Positions 7,488 through 15,974 of a DNA stretch of 41,806 nucleotides are shown piece after piece. The DNA comes from Candidatus Cryptobacteroides aphodequi. Its GTDB lineage: Bacteria; Bacteroidota; Bacteroidia; Bacteroidales; UBA932. The translations under genes were made by a program, and so were the position numbers. Location of the stretch: NCBI GenBank assembly GCA_018065265.1, contig JAGHTP010000018.1, positions 1-41,806 of the forward strand. Reading direction: 5' to 3'. Position 1 is the stretch's first letter, and every line of letters starts with the position of its first letter. Under the pieces are notes generated by a model that had not been told where the DNA came from, did not search any database, and worked only from the letters and a program-made list of their open reading frames with translations.

Positions 7488-8102
7488 TTATCTGAATAGA
7501 CCGTAAAGTTGAGCGTCAATGCGGTCGGTAATTGCTGCGAAGTCTTCGGGACGGTTCTCGAAGTCGGTGTTGTCTCCGTCGATGATGAGCACCTTGCCCT
7601 TGTACGAGCCTATCCACTTTTCGTAAAGTTCATTGAGGCCGCTGAGGTACTCGATGCTTATGCCCTGCTCGTACTCGCGTCCGCGCTTCTGTATCTGCGA
7701 TACCAGATGAGGGATGCTTGAGCGGATGTAGATGAGCAGGTCGGGGTCCTTGACCGTTTCCATCATCACGTTGAAAAGGTCCAAATAGGTGGTGTAGTCG
7801 CGCTCCGAAAGGTTGCCCATTGCGTAGTTGTTCGCCACAAAGATGTGCACGCCCTCCAGGATGGTGCGGTCCTGCACTATGGTCTTGCTGCTCTTGCGGA
7901 TGTCGAGCAGGTCGCGGAAACGCTGTGCGAGGAAATATGTCTCCAGGTTGTACGACCACCTGGGGATATCCTTGTAGTAATCCGCAAGATACGGATTGTA
8001 TGTGACGGACTCGTAGCGCGGCTCCCAGCCGTAGTACTGCGAGAGCATACGCGTAAGAGTCGTCTTTCCGCAACCTATATTACCTGCTACACCTATATGC
8101 AT
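7488..8102 (-). CDS. Deoxynucleoside kinase (tandem copy A)
   Basis: This 204-residue paralogue of the downstream gene has the same length and motif order: GNIGCGKTT P-loop, ESVTYNPYLADYY, QDRTILEG and QKRGREYEQG lid, ending RIDAQLYGLFR against LIDAKLYGLFK in copy B. It is the first gene of the leftward operon ending at 1830. A near-consensus promoter lies immediately upstream, leaving about 7 bases between the -7 element and ATG, so translation is likely leaderless. The difference in substrate-pocket residues between copies (for example VTYNPYLADYYKDIPRW and VDFNPYLSDFYEDMERW) suggests divided substrate specificity. This is inference. Confidence 0.88.
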   Translation of the reverse strand: MHIGVAGNIGCGKTTLTRMLSQYYGWEPRYESVTYNPYLADYYKDIPRWSYNLETYFLAQRFRDLLDIRKSSKTIVQDRTILEGVHIFVANNYAMGNLSERDYTTYLDLFNVMMETVKDPDLLIYIRSSIPHLVSQIQKRGREYEQGISIEYLSGLNELYEKWIGSYKGKVLIIDGDNTDFENRPEDFAAITDRIDAQLYGLFR

Positions 8103-8109
8103 AACCGGG

Positions 8110-8140
8110 CAAATTTACTAATTTTTTGTACCTTTACAAA
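8110..8140 (-). promoter_or_regulatory. Near-consensus Bacteroidetes promoter
   Basis: On the minus strand TTTG (8140-8137), a spacer of exactly 19 bases and TAAATTTG (8117-8110) match the sigma-ABfr consensus fully. It drives the operon beginning with the deoxynucleoside kinase at 8102, with almost no 5' leader. Confidence 0.85.
8129..8136 (+). promoter_or_regulatory. Weak -7 element for the MBL hydrolase gene
   Basis: TACCTTTA matches seven of the eight positions of TAnnTTTG on the plus strand, 29 bases before the GTG start at 8166. No TTTG is seen at the expected -33 distance. It lies within the spacer of the opposing promoter. Confidence 0.35.
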
Positions 8141-8165
8141 ACCGTAGAACGTAAAATAATTCAGC

Positions 8166-9041
8166 GTGCAGATAAAGAGATTCACATTCAATCCATTCCA
8201 GGAAAACACCTGGTTGGCCGAGGCCGGTAACGGGCTCGTTTTCGTTGTCGATCCGGGATGCGGCGAGGGCCGCGAAATGGATGCCCTTCTTAGCGAAGTG
8301 GCAAAAACGGCACGCGGAACGCTCGATGCCATCCTCCTCACGCACGGCCACGCCGACCATCTTCTCGGAGCTGCAGCGCTTCAGAAAAGATTCGGCTGCC
8401 CGGTGCTGATGCATCCTGCCGACAGAGCCACGATACTCTCCTGCCGCGACTTTATAAATCTGCCGGGATTCGATACCGCAAACCTGGCATTCCCCAAAAC
8501 CACTGAAATATCGTCAGGCACGCTGACGCTCACCGCAAAGAACAACTGCACCTCCGAATCCGGCACCAATTCCGGAGACGGGACAGATGCGTCTGTCGGG
8601 CAAAATCCACTCGCGGCTACCGGCGCAGATGCGGCTGTCAGGCAAAATCCACCCGCGGTCTCCGGCGCAGATGCGGCTGCCGGGCAAAATCCACCCGCAA
8701 CCACCAGTGTGGAGCTGCAGGTAGAAGTCATCGAGACCCCAGGGCACACCCCTGGCGGCGTATGCTTCCTTCTTCGCAATTCCGGAGTTCTCTTCAGCGG
8801 CGACACCCTCTTCGCCGGCACAATCGGCCGTACCGACCTCCCCGGCGGCGAATACGACCTGCTCATCAAATCGGTAATGGATTCCCTGATGGGACTTGAC
8901 GCCGATATCGAAATCCTCCCGGGGCACGGCACCACCTCCACCATTGGCTGGGAGCGCACCCACAACCCCTTCCTCGAACCCTGGGGCGAACCCGAAGAGC
9001 CCTTTGACCCCGACGCCACCCCGATCACCCTTCACGCCTAG
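8166..9041 (+). CDS. Metallo-beta-lactamase fold hydrolase with repeat insertion
   Basis: This 291-residue protein is glyoxalase II-like: metal ligands are in THGHADH (His60, His62, Asp64, His65), TPGHT (His194), FSGDT (Asp213) and LPGHG (His254). Family members of this type are usually about 210 residues. The excess is mainly a low-complexity insertion at about 126-181, containing three 14-residue tandem units (141-180). It precedes the beta-strand carrying His194 and should form a surface loop. The start is GTG at 8166 (MQIKRFTFNPFQENTW), preceded by a weak promoter element. The natural substrate is unknown; thioester hydrolysis of S-lactoylglutathione analogues is only a family default. 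Confidence 0.88.
   Translation: MQIKRFTFNPFQENTWLAEAGNGLVFVVDPGCGEGREMDALLSEVAKTARGTLDAILLTHGHADHLLGAAALQKRFGCPVLMHPADRATILSCRDFINLPGFDTANLAFPKTTEISSGTLTLTAKNNCTSESGTNSGDGTDASVGQNPLAATGADAAVRQNPPAVSGADAAAGQNPPATTSVELQVEVIETPGHTPGGVCFLLRNSGVLFSGDTLFAGTIGRTDLPGGEYDLLIKSVMDSLMGLDADIEILPGHGTTSTIGWERTHNPFLEPWGEPEEPFDPDATPITLHA
8586..8705 (+). repeat. In-frame 42-bp minisatellite in the MBL gene
   Basis: Nearly three contiguous 42-bp units encode DASVGQNPLAATGA, DAAVRQNPPAVSGA and DAAAGQNPPATT. Units 2 and 3 are almost identical at the DNA level, indicating recent duplication. The period is a multiple of three, so copy-number change would keep the frame. Confidence 0.9.
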
Positions 9042-9083
9042 GAGCCACTGACGTTACTTCCCTACGATACAGTATTTGGCTTT

Positions 9084-9290
9084 TTCCGGGAAACTCATAG
9101 CAGATTGCGAACGGAGTTTTACGACTTCGAGCCCCTTTTTCGGAAAACTCGGGGTTTTACGATTTCGAGCCCCTTTTCCGGAAAACTCGAGCCTGCCGAG
9201 CGGAGTTTTACGATTTCGAGCCCTTTTTTCGGAAAACTCGGACCTGCTGAGCGGAGTTTTACGACTTTGAGGCCTCTTTCCGGAAAACTC
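9084..9290. repeat. Hairpin repeat array, about 51-bp period, convergent junction
   Basis: Four units share GGAGTTTTACGA...TTTCGAGCC...CGGAAAACTC, and a degenerate unit lies at the left end. The TTTT landmarks at 9117, 9155, 9206 and 9257 give spacings of 38, 51 and 51 bp; the 38 is consistent with a 13-bp deletion. Within each unit GAGTTTT pairs with AAAACTC. The array fills the 247-bp gap between the converging MBL and EamA genes, and its last arm contains the EamA stop codon. No T-run terminator is evident otherwise. Confidence 0.88.
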
Positions 9291-10332
9291 AGGCGCCGAG
9301 CATCAGGAGGACGATGCCGGCGAGCATTACGGCCAGGGCAACGGCCTTGCCGCGGATGCGCTTTTCCTTGAAAAGCCAGGCACTAAGGATAAATGTGATG
9401 ACAACCGAACCGCGGCGTACCATCGAAACTACACTGAGCATCGAGCCCTCTTCGCTGAGGGCGAAGAAGTACAGCGCATCGGCCGCGGTGATGAGAACCG
9501 CGATCACCAGCAGCATCCAGTCCCAGCGGAACTTCTGAACGGATTCCGGCGCGGCACCTGAGTTGACGGCAGCAGCAGGGGCAACAGAGTCAAGACCGAA
9601 GGCATGGGCAGCAGAGTCAAGACCGAAGGCAGGGGCAGCAGAGCCAAGACCGAAGGCAGGGGCAGCAAGGGTAACAGAATCAAGACCGGAGGCAGGGACA
9701 GCAGAGTCAGCGACGGCAAGACGGGCGCGACGGCGGAGAAGGGTCCTGATAAGGACCACCAGCGCGAGCAGAACCGTAATGAAAAGGTTCGTCCAACACT
9801 GCGTGAAGAGGGGCGCAAGTCCTAGACCCGAAAGCAGATGCTTGTCGTAAAGGGCGCTGGCAACTCCTGTAAAAACGGCGATGAAAGCATACAGCACTCC
9901 CCTGCTGTGCGTAAAGCGTATCCCCTCCCTGCCGCTGGTACGTCCAAGCAGGAACAGCGCGGCAAAAACGAGAGCCACGCCCGCCCACTGCAGAGCCGAG
10001 AGCCTTTCGCCGAAAAGAATAATTGAAAAGACAAGCACGAACACCGGCCGCGACGCCTTGATCGTACTGAGAGTCGTCAGCGGGATAAGATTCATAGCGG
10101 CAAGCCCGCTCACCCACGAAGCCGTCACCAGCACGGCCTTGAAAGCAAGATACAGATAATCGGCAGCGCACGAACCAGGCTTGAAGAAAGGCGAAACGAG
10201 CAGAGTCGAGAGTGCCGTAGCCACAAGAAGCACCTCAAGCACGCCATTGCGTTTGAGCGCCTGCTTCTTTGCCACATCGTACAGGCCCAGGGCAAGGGCG
10301 GAGAAAACCGCCATCCAAATCCATCCGCTCAT
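9289..10332 (-). CDS. EamA/DMT-family permease with repeat insertion
   Basis: This 347-residue protein has about ten hydrophobic segments in two EamA-type halves (MAVFSALALGLYDVAKKQAL near the N-terminus; GVLYAFIAVFTGVASALYDK starting the second half). It is a member of the drug/metabolite transporter superfamily with unknown substrate. Between predicted helices 7 and 8, after the basic RRRARL, is an Ala/Gly/Leu/Ser-rich insertion (about 206-266) built largely of 9-residue repeats; the two flanking helices remain intact. Its ATG overlaps the uvrA stop by 4 bp (ATGA), so it is the last gene of the uvrA operon. Confidence 0.82.
   Translation of the reverse strand: MSGWIWMAVFSALALGLYDVAKKQALKRNGVLEVLLVATALSTLLVSPFFKPGSCAADYLYLAFKAVLVTASWVSGLAAMNLIPLTTLSTIKASRPVFVLVFSIILFGERLSALQWAGVALVFAALFLLGRTSGREGIRFTHSRGVLYAFIAVFTGVASALYDKHLLSGLGLAPLFTQCWTNLFITVLLALVVLIRTLLRRRARLAVADSAVPASGLDSVTLAAPAFGLGSAAPAFGLDSAAHAFGLDSVAPAAAVNSGAAPESVQKFRWDWMLLVIAVLITAADALYFFALSEEGSMLSVVSMVRRGSVVITFILSAWLFKEKRIRGKAVALAVMLAGIVLLMLGA
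9574..9654 (-). repeat. In-frame 27-bp minisatellite in the EamA gene
   Basis: Three contiguous 27-bp units encode FGLGSAAPA, FGLDSAAHA and FGLDSVAPA. A degenerate fourth unit (SGLDSVTLAAPA) extends the region towards 9690. The whole low-complexity insertion spans 9535-9717. Confidence 0.9.
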
Positions 10333-13148
10333 TTCTTTTCCGATTTACGACCTGCCCTATTATGCGAGAGTTCCGCTTTCGGAACGGCCGGCCTTTCCCC
10401 GCAGTCGAGTGCTTCGTACAAACAAGCGGCAGGCCCGCCAAGCACTTCACGCAGATAAGGGCCAGTAACTGACGACGAATCGGCCGCCACCTGCTCCGGA
10501 GTTCCGCACGAAACCACGCGGCCACCGCGCGCACCACCCTCGGGACCCATATCAATCAGGTAATCCACACTCTTGAGCACATCCAGATTGTGCTCTATTA
10601 TCATAACCGTATTGCCCTGGTCCACCAGTTTCTGGAGCACGGCCATCAGCACTTTGATATCTTCGGTATGAAGGCCCGTCGTCGGTTCGTCCAGCAGATA
10701 GAGGGTCCTGCCCGTAGAACGTTTCTGTAGTTCGGCGGCAAGCTTCATACGCTGGCTCTCACCGCCCGAAAGCGTAGTCGCCGCCTGACCGAGATGCACA
10801 TATCCCAGCCCGACATCGCACATAGCCTTGAGTTTCGGCGCGATATGCGGATTGCTCTTGAAAAACTCATACGCCTCCGAAACCGGCATATCCAGAACCT
10901 CGGAGATATTCTTTCCCTTGTACTTGACTGCAAGGGTATCTTCTTTGTAACGCCGTCCGCCGCAGGCTTCGCACACCACGCTCACCGACGGCAGGAAGTT
11001 CATCTCGATAAGACGCACACCGGCACCCTTGCACTCCTCGCAGCGGCCGCCTTCGACATTGAACGAGAAGTGTCCCTGCGAAAAGCCGCGAACCAGCGCG
11101 TCTGGAGTCTTGCCAAAGAGGGTGCGGATGTCGCCGAACACTCCGGTGTAAGTGGCCGGATTGCTGCGCGGGCTGCGCCCGATGGGGCTCTGGTCTATCT
11201 CTATGACCTTGTCGATATTCTCAAGACCTTCGAGACCGTCGCACGGAAGGGCCTGGAGCCTCGAATCGTAGAAATGGTTTTTCAGCAGCGGAACGAGGGT
11301 CTGGTTTATCAGCGTTGACTTGCCGCTGCCCGAGACTCCGGCTATGCCTATCATACAGCCAAGCGGGAAGTCGACCGTCAGGTCCTTGAGATTGTTGCCA
11401 CGCGCGCCACGGACCGTAAGGAATTTTCCGTTCCCCGCCCTGCGCGAAAGCGGAGCCTCCAGCGAAAGCGGCGCACCCTGCGGAGGGCCACTGTAGCATA
11501 TCCGTCCGCCCAGGGCGCCGGCCCCGGGGCCGACATCCACTATCCAGTCGGCCGAAGCGATGGTCTCCGCGTCGTGCTCGACCACAATCACCGTATTGCC
11601 CTCGTCACGCAGGTTCTTGAGCGAAGCAATGAGTTTGCGGTTATCCCTCTGATGAAGGCCTATCGAAGGCTCGTCGAGGATATAGATCACATTCACGAGG
11701 CGCGAGCCTATCTGCGTCGCGAGGCGTATGCGCTGACTTTCACCGCCCGAAAGCGACCCGGCCGGACGGTCGAGCGTGAGGTAGTCGAGCCCCACGTCAA
11801 GCAGGAAACGCACCCGCTCGCTGAGTTCCTTATGTATGTCGGCCGCGATGGCCGCTTCCTTGTGCGAAAGTTTCGAGGGCAGGGCGCGGAGCCACTTCGA
11901 CAGGGCGCCGATTTCCATCGAGCACACCTCCGAAATGGTCTTTCCGTCTATGCGGAAGCACTCCGTCTCTTTGCGAAGACGGGTTCCGTGGCACTCCGGG
12001 CACACAATGGTGCGGTCGATGTCGCCAAGCACACCGTCCCAGGACATCATCTGCGAAAGAGCACCCTCACCCACGCGGTAGAGTTCGTCAGAGCCGTAGA
12101 TGATCAGCGGCAGCACCTCGTCGGGCAGAGTGTCAACCGGGTCGTAGAGCGAGAAGCCGTGCTTGCGGGCCATAGCGCGCACGATGTCCGCCTTGCGGCT
12201 CGAACGCAGAGGGCCGAGCGGCTCGATGGCGCCGTCCGCGATGCTGAGGCTCCGGTCGGGCACGATGCTGTCTATGTTTACGTCCACAATGGTTCCGAGG
12301 CCCTTGCAATGGGGACAGTAACCTTCGGGCGAATTGAATGAAAAACTGTGCGGAGCCGGGTCCTGAAGCGAGAGCCCGCTGTCTGGGTCGACCAGATGCT
12401 TCGAGAAATGCCTAACCTCGCCGGTGCCGTATTCAAGCACGGCGACAGAGCCCTTTCCTATGCCCAGAGCCGTACCAACCGAAGCGCGGATACGGACATC
12501 ATCACCCTCTCCGGGGCAGAGTTTATCCACGACCAGCTCGATGAAATGCGCCTTGTAGCGATCGAGTTCATCAACCTCGGCCAGGTCCCGGATTTCGGAA
12601 TCTATGCGTATCTGAGTGTAGCCCTTGCGCCGCATCTGGTCGAAAAGGTCGCGGTAATGGCCCTTGCGGCCGCGGACCAGCGGAGCAAGCAGAATGCACT
12701 TGCGGCCTGCATATTCGCGAAGAAGAAGGTCGACGATCTGCGAGTCGGTATAGCGCACGAGCGGCTTTCCCGTAACGGGCGAATAGGCTGTAGAAGCGCG
12801 GGCGAAGAGCAGACGCAGGAAGTCGCCTATCTCCGTGATGGTGCCGACGGTAGAGCGCGGATTCGAAGCCGTGGTCTTCTGTTCTATGGCTATCACGGGG
12901 CTCAGATGGTCTATGCTCTCCACCGCGGGCTTCTCGGGAATGTCCATAAAGTGGCGGGCATAGGGCGAGAGCGTATTCATATAGCGGCGCTGGCCTTCGG
13001 CGTAGATAGTGTCGAACGCAAGGCTCGACTTGCCGCTGCCGCTTAGGCCTGTGATGACGGTGAACTTCCCGCGAGGGATATCGACATCGATACCCTTGAG
13101 GTTGTTCGCAACCGCTCCGTGAATGTGTATGAACCCTTCCGTTTCCAT
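10329..13148 (-). CDS. uvrA: Excinuclease ABC subunit A (UvrA)
   Basis: This 939-residue damage-recognition ATPase of nucleotide excision repair has both ABC cassettes: Walker A GLSGSGKSS (34-42) and GVSGSGKST, with signature LSGGESQRIRLA and LSGGESQRMKLA. Zinc-ligand pairs are visible at CPHC (278-281), CPEC (383-386) and the pair CEEC...CEAC of the second-cassette zinc finger. The CxxC normally found some 25 residues before CPHC is absent (HLVDPDSGLS instead); I recall the same loss in other Bacteroidetes UvrA proteins. The start is ATG 13148, because the upstream in-frame TTG at 13172 lies across the -7 element. A C-terminal tail of about 30 residues ends in Lys-rich sequence. It starts 89 bp after recO and overlaps the EamA gene by 4 bp. 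Confidence 0.95.
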   Translation of the reverse strand: METEGFIHIHGAVANNLKGIDVDIPRGKFTVITGLSGSGKSSLAFDTIYAEGQRRYMNTLSPYARHFMDIPEKPAVESIDHLSPVIAIEQKTTASNPRSTVGTITEIGDFLRLLFARASTAYSPVTGKPLVRYTDSQIVDLLLREYAGRKCILLAPLVRGRKGHYRDLFDQMRRKGYTQIRIDSEIRDLAEVDELDRYKAHFIELVVDKLCPGEGDDVRIRASVGTALGIGKGSVAVLEYGTGEVRHFSKHLVDPDSGLSLQDPAPHSFSFNSPEGYCPHCKGLGTIVDVNIDSIVPDRSLSIADGAIEPLGPLRSSRKADIVRAMARKHGFSLYDPVDTLPDEVLPLIIYGSDELYRVGEGALSQMMSWDGVLGDIDRTIVCPECHGTRLRKETECFRIDGKTISEVCSMEIGALSKWLRALPSKLSHKEAAIAADIHKELSERVRFLLDVGLDYLTLDRPAGSLSGGESQRIRLATQIGSRLVNVIYILDEPSIGLHQRDNRKLIASLKNLRDEGNTVIVVEHDAETIASADWIVDVGPGAGALGGRICYSGPPQGAPLSLEAPLSRRAGNGKFLTVRGARGNNLKDLTVDFPLGCMIGIAGVSGSGKSTLINQTLVPLLKNHFYDSRLQALPCDGLEGLENIDKVIEIDQSPIGRSPRSNPATYTGVFGDIRTLFGKTPDALVRGFSQGHFSFNVEGGRCEECKGAGVRLIEMNFLPSVSVVCEACGGRRYKEDTLAVKYKGKNISEVLDMPVSEAYEFFKSNPHIAPKLKAMCDVGLGYVHLGQAATTLSGGESQRMKLAAELQKRSTGRTLYLLDEPTTGLHTEDIKVLMAVLQKLVDQGNTVMIIEHNLDVLKSVDYLIDMGPEGGARGGRVVSCGTPEQVAADSSSVTGPYLREVLGGPAACLYEALDCGERPAVPKAELSHNRAGRKSEKK

Positions 13149-13159
13149 TGCTGCCGGCG

Positions 13160-13167
13160 CAAATTTA
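13160..13167 (-). promoter_or_regulatory. -7 element upstream of uvrA
   Basis: TAAATTTG on the minus strand, 11 bases before the uvrA ATG, within the only sizeable gap of this operon (13149-13237). A -33 element is not clear. The remaining gap holds two copies of TCACTGCAGAA, about 40 bp apart, of unknown meaning. Confidence 0.5.
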
Positions 13168-13237
13168 ATCAATTATATTGAATGAAAGTCCGAGAGCCTC
13201 ACTGCAGAACTGCGGAAGCACCCAAGGTCCGGGCGGT

Positions 13238-13882
13238 TCACTGCAGAATGGAGGAGAACACATCCAGCGAACGGATGTTGATGTGTGCCTCGAGGTGGCA
13301 GGACAGATATTCTATTATGCAGCGGGCTATCGCGCTGCGCTTTTCGCCGGTAAGCGGCAGAAGCAGGCTTTCGGCGGCGCTCAGGCTCAGAAGGGCGTTG
13401 ATTTCGCGACTGTATTCGCCTGCGAATGGGGCCATCTGCTCCACGCTCGGGGCAAAACCGAATGCCGAACAAAGTTCCAGCAGCCAGCGAAGATGCCAGT
13501 TAGCCGCGTTGCCTTCAAGCGCATCGAGCCAGACGATGCTGCCCTCGCACCATTCGAAGAGACCCGGTTCGCAGGCCCCGTCGGTAACCGTGCGGTAAAG
13601 CACCTCGCTCATAAAAAGGGCCATTGCTGTCTTGTAGCGGTCATTCCTGATGGAGTTCAGGGGCAGGCAGGCGGAAGCGTTGCGTATCCGCCAGAGTTCC
13701 GACTTCGCATTCGAGGCAACTTCGATTTCAAGTATGTTCAAAGGCAGATACAGCGCCGAGTTGCGGGAAGATCCGATTATGAAACTACGCCTTCCCCACT
13801 CGCGCGAGATGGTATGCACAAGACGGGTGTTGTCCCTAAGAGGGGTCACCCGGAGCACTATCACCCTGTCTGTCAGATTCAT
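13238..13882 (-). CDS. recO: DNA repair protein RecO
   Basis: This 214-residue protein has the RecO layout: an N-terminal OB-fold (RVIVLRVTPLRDNTRLVHTIS...GRRSFIIG) followed by a helical domain. RecO helps load RecA on SSB-coated DNA together with RecR. The zinc-binding cysteines of some RecO proteins are not evident. Its ATG overlaps the rdgB stop by 4 bp. The fit is by overall pattern and N-terminal motif; Bacteroidetes RecO proteins are divergent. Confidence 0.8.
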   Translation of the reverse strand: MNLTDRVIVLRVTPLRDNTRLVHTISREWGRRSFIIGSSRNSALYLPLNILEIEVASNAKSELWRIRNASACLPLNSIRNDRYKTAMALFMSEVLYRTVTDGACEPGLFEWCEGSIVWLDALEGNAANWHLRWLLELCSAFGFAPSVEQMAPFAGEYSREINALLSLSAAESLLLPLTGEKRSAIARCIIEYLSCHLEAHINIRSLDVFSSILQ

Positions 13883-14490
13883 TTTCGTGTGGCAAGGAAT
13901 TCAGCCATTGCGCTGAGGGCCTTTCCCCTGTGGGAGACCTTGTTCTTGACAGACTCCCCTGCCTGGCCGAGGGTCATTCCGGGACAGTCGTCAGCGATGA
14001 AGAGAGGGTCATAGCCAAAGCCGAGGTCACCCTCGCACTTGCGGGCTATGCTGCCTTCCATCGTTCCGTCGAAAAAGTATTCCTCCCCGCCGAGAATGAG
14101 TGTAACGACACATCTGAAACGTGCGCTGCGGTCGTTGCTGTCACCGAGCTCGCGCAGAAGCCTTGCCCTGTTGGCGGCGAAGTTGTGCGAAAGGTCGCCT
14201 TCCGCAGCCTGAGGATTCTCCAGTGCGGCGTAACGGGCGCTGTATATGCCGGGAGCGCCACCGAGGGCATCGACCACAAGGCCGCTGTCATCGGCAAAAC
14301 AGTCAAGTCCGGTGGCATCGTAGATAGCACGGGCCTTGATAAGGCTGTTCTCGCGGAAAGTGGAGCCTGTCTCTTCGGGGTCGTCGAAGATACCGAGATC
14401 CCTCGGGCTCACGATCTCGAATGACGGGCCGAGTATCTCACGCGCCTCGCGGATTTTTCCGGCATTGCCGGTAGCGAAGATGAGTTTCAT
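13879..14490 (-). CDS. rdgB: dITP/XTP pyrophosphatase RdgB (HAM1)
   Basis: This 203-residue enzyme hydrolyses non-canonical purine nucleoside triphosphates (ITP, dITP, XTP) to monophosphates and pyrophosphate, cleaning the nucleotide pool. Visible motifs are FATGNAGKIREA at the N-terminus, FADDSGLVVDALGGAPGIYS with the catalytic acidic residues, FGYDPLF and SHRGKAL near the C-terminus. Length is typical. It overlaps the S41 protease by 4 bp at its start and recO by 4 bp at its end, indicating translational coupling and a genome-maintenance grouping with recO and uvrA. Confidence 0.94.
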   Translation of the reverse strand: MKLIFATGNAGKIREAREILGPSFEIVSPRDLGIFDDPEETGSTFRENSLIKARAIYDATGLDCFADDSGLVVDALGGAPGIYSARYAALENPQAAEGDLSHNFAANRARLLRELGDSNDRSARFRCVVTLILGGEEYFFDGTMEGSIARKCEGDLGFGYDPLFIADDCPGMTLGQAGESVKNKVSHRGKALSAMAEFLATRK

Positions 14491-15974
14491 CGTGAAAGGG
14501 CCTCCTTGACCTGCTCGTCGTAGCGCAGACGCATCTGTATTCCGGCTTTCTGATAATAGTAGCGCACGGCTATCTCCTCTTCGATGAAGGGAACTATCTG
14601 CTCCGGAACCAGAGAGTCCACATCGAGCTTTTCATCCTTGCCGCGCAGATATTCCTTGAAGGCATCGAACTCGTCGAAATGGAATTTCTCCAGGGAGGCG
14701 ATGCGCTTGTGATTGCGGACATACTCTATCACATAAGGCTCGAGCAGGCCGCCGAGCACAACCTTATAGATTATGTCATCATATTTGGTCAGAGGAAGTT
14801 CGACATCGGGCGTGATACCGCCGCCGTCACGTACGATGCGGCCGCCGGCCGTTTTGAATTCGTGTGTAAGACTGTCGGGGATGTAGCTTACGGAGCCATC
14901 CTCGCCACGTTTGGCATAGTCGATGGCCTGTACGCAGCGGCCCGAAGGAGTGTAGTATTTGGCTGTAGTGACCTTCATCGAGCATCCGTACGGAAGAGGG
15001 CGGATGCTCTGCACGAGGCCTTTGCCGTAGGTGCGGCGACCCATAATCGTCGCACGGTCGTAATCCTGGAGCGCACCGGCAACAATCTCCGAAGCGCTGG
15101 CGCTGCCGCCGTCTACAAGCACCGTCACTGGCATCTTCGTGTCGAACGGAGCACGGGTGGTGTGGTATGTGAAATTGCTTTGAGCGGCCTTTCCCTTCTG
15201 GCTGACCACCACGCTGCCGCGAGGTAGGAACAGCGATGCAATACCGACGGCTTCCTGCATTATGCCACCGCCGTTGCCGCGCAGGTCATAGATGAGCCTC
15301 TTCATTCCCTGCTTGCGAAGAGCCTTGAGGGCCGCCTCGAATTCATCGGCCACGCCCTCTGTGAAACCGCTCTGAAGGATGTATCCAGTCTGCGAGTCGA
15401 GCATTCCGTAATACTCGATATCAGGCAGGTGTATGCGCTCGCGGGTAACGGTCACGGAAACCGTATCTCCGGTCCAGACTTTCTTCACAAGCAGTTCGAC
15501 GTCGGAACCCGGTTTGCCCTTCATACGCGAAGAGCACTCATCTGTCTTGAGGCCGTGGGTGCTGGTACTGTCTATCGCGACGATCTCATCGCCGCAACGA
15601 AGGCCGGCGCGGGCCGCAGGACTGCCCTCATAGGGTTCGTTGATTATCACATTGCCGTTCTGATCGGGCTTGTAGATAACCGCACCGACGCCTCCGTACA
15701 CCTTGGCCACCATCATCTGGAAGTCATCGTTGTCCTCCTCGCTGACAAAAACCGTATATGGATCCAGTTCGGCGAGCATAGCGTCGATGGCGGCCTTGTA
15801 CATACGGTCGGTCGGGATGGAGTCGGCATACGAGCGGTCGAGTTCCTTGAGTATGGCGTTCTGGATTTCGACCCACTTGGCCATCTCGAAGCCCTTGCTG
15901 CGCGGTTTTACAGCAGCATCCGCACCCAGACAGAGCAGGGCTGCGGCAAGCATTATGATAATTCTACGATACAT
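14487..15974 (-). CDS. C-terminal processing peptidase, S41 family
   Basis: This 495-residue exported protease has a signal peptide (MYRRIIIMLAAALLCLGADA), a helical N-terminal region, a PDZ domain (about 95-178, with GGVGAVI and GSPAARAGLRCGDEIVAID) and an S41 catalytic domain. The nucleophile serine lies in GGSASASE (289-296) and the general-base lysine in TYGKG (Lys318). It should cleave C-termini or tails of periplasmic proteins, like Prc/CtpA. The start codon overlaps the U32 gene's end by 11 bp and the stop overlaps rdgB by 4 bp. There is no sign of membrane anchoring other than the signal peptide. Confidence 0.92.
   Translation of the reverse strand: MYRRIIIMLAAALLCLGADAAVKPRSKGFEMAKWVEIQNAILKELDRSYADSIPTDRMYKAAIDAMLAELDPYTVFVSEEDNDDFQMMVAKVYGGVGAVIYKPDQNGNVIINEPYEGSPAARAGLRCGDEIVAIDSTSTHGLKTDECSSRMKGKPGSDVELLVKKVWTGDTVSVTVTRERIHLPDIEYYGMLDSQTGYILQSGFTEGVADEFEAALKALRKQGMKRLIYDLRGNGGGIMQEAVGIASLFLPRGSVVVSQKGKAAQSNFTYHTTRAPFDTKMPVTVLVDGGSASASEIVAGALQDYDRATIMGRRTYGKGLVQSIRPLPYGCSMKVTTAKYYTPSGRCVQAIDYAKRGEDGSVSYIPDSLTHEFKTAGGRIVRDGGGITPDVELPLTKYDDIIYKVVLGGLLEPYVIEYVRNHKRIASLEKFHFDEFDAFKEYLRGKDEKLDVDSLVPEQIVPFIEEEIAVRYYYQKAGIQMRLRYDEQVKEALSR

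Noticed and set aside
10329..13148. Loss of one CxxC pair in UvrA as a novel defect
   Set aside because: The other zinc pairs and both ATPase sites are intact, and I recall the same absence in other Bacteroidetes UvrA proteins, so it is probably a lineage trait.
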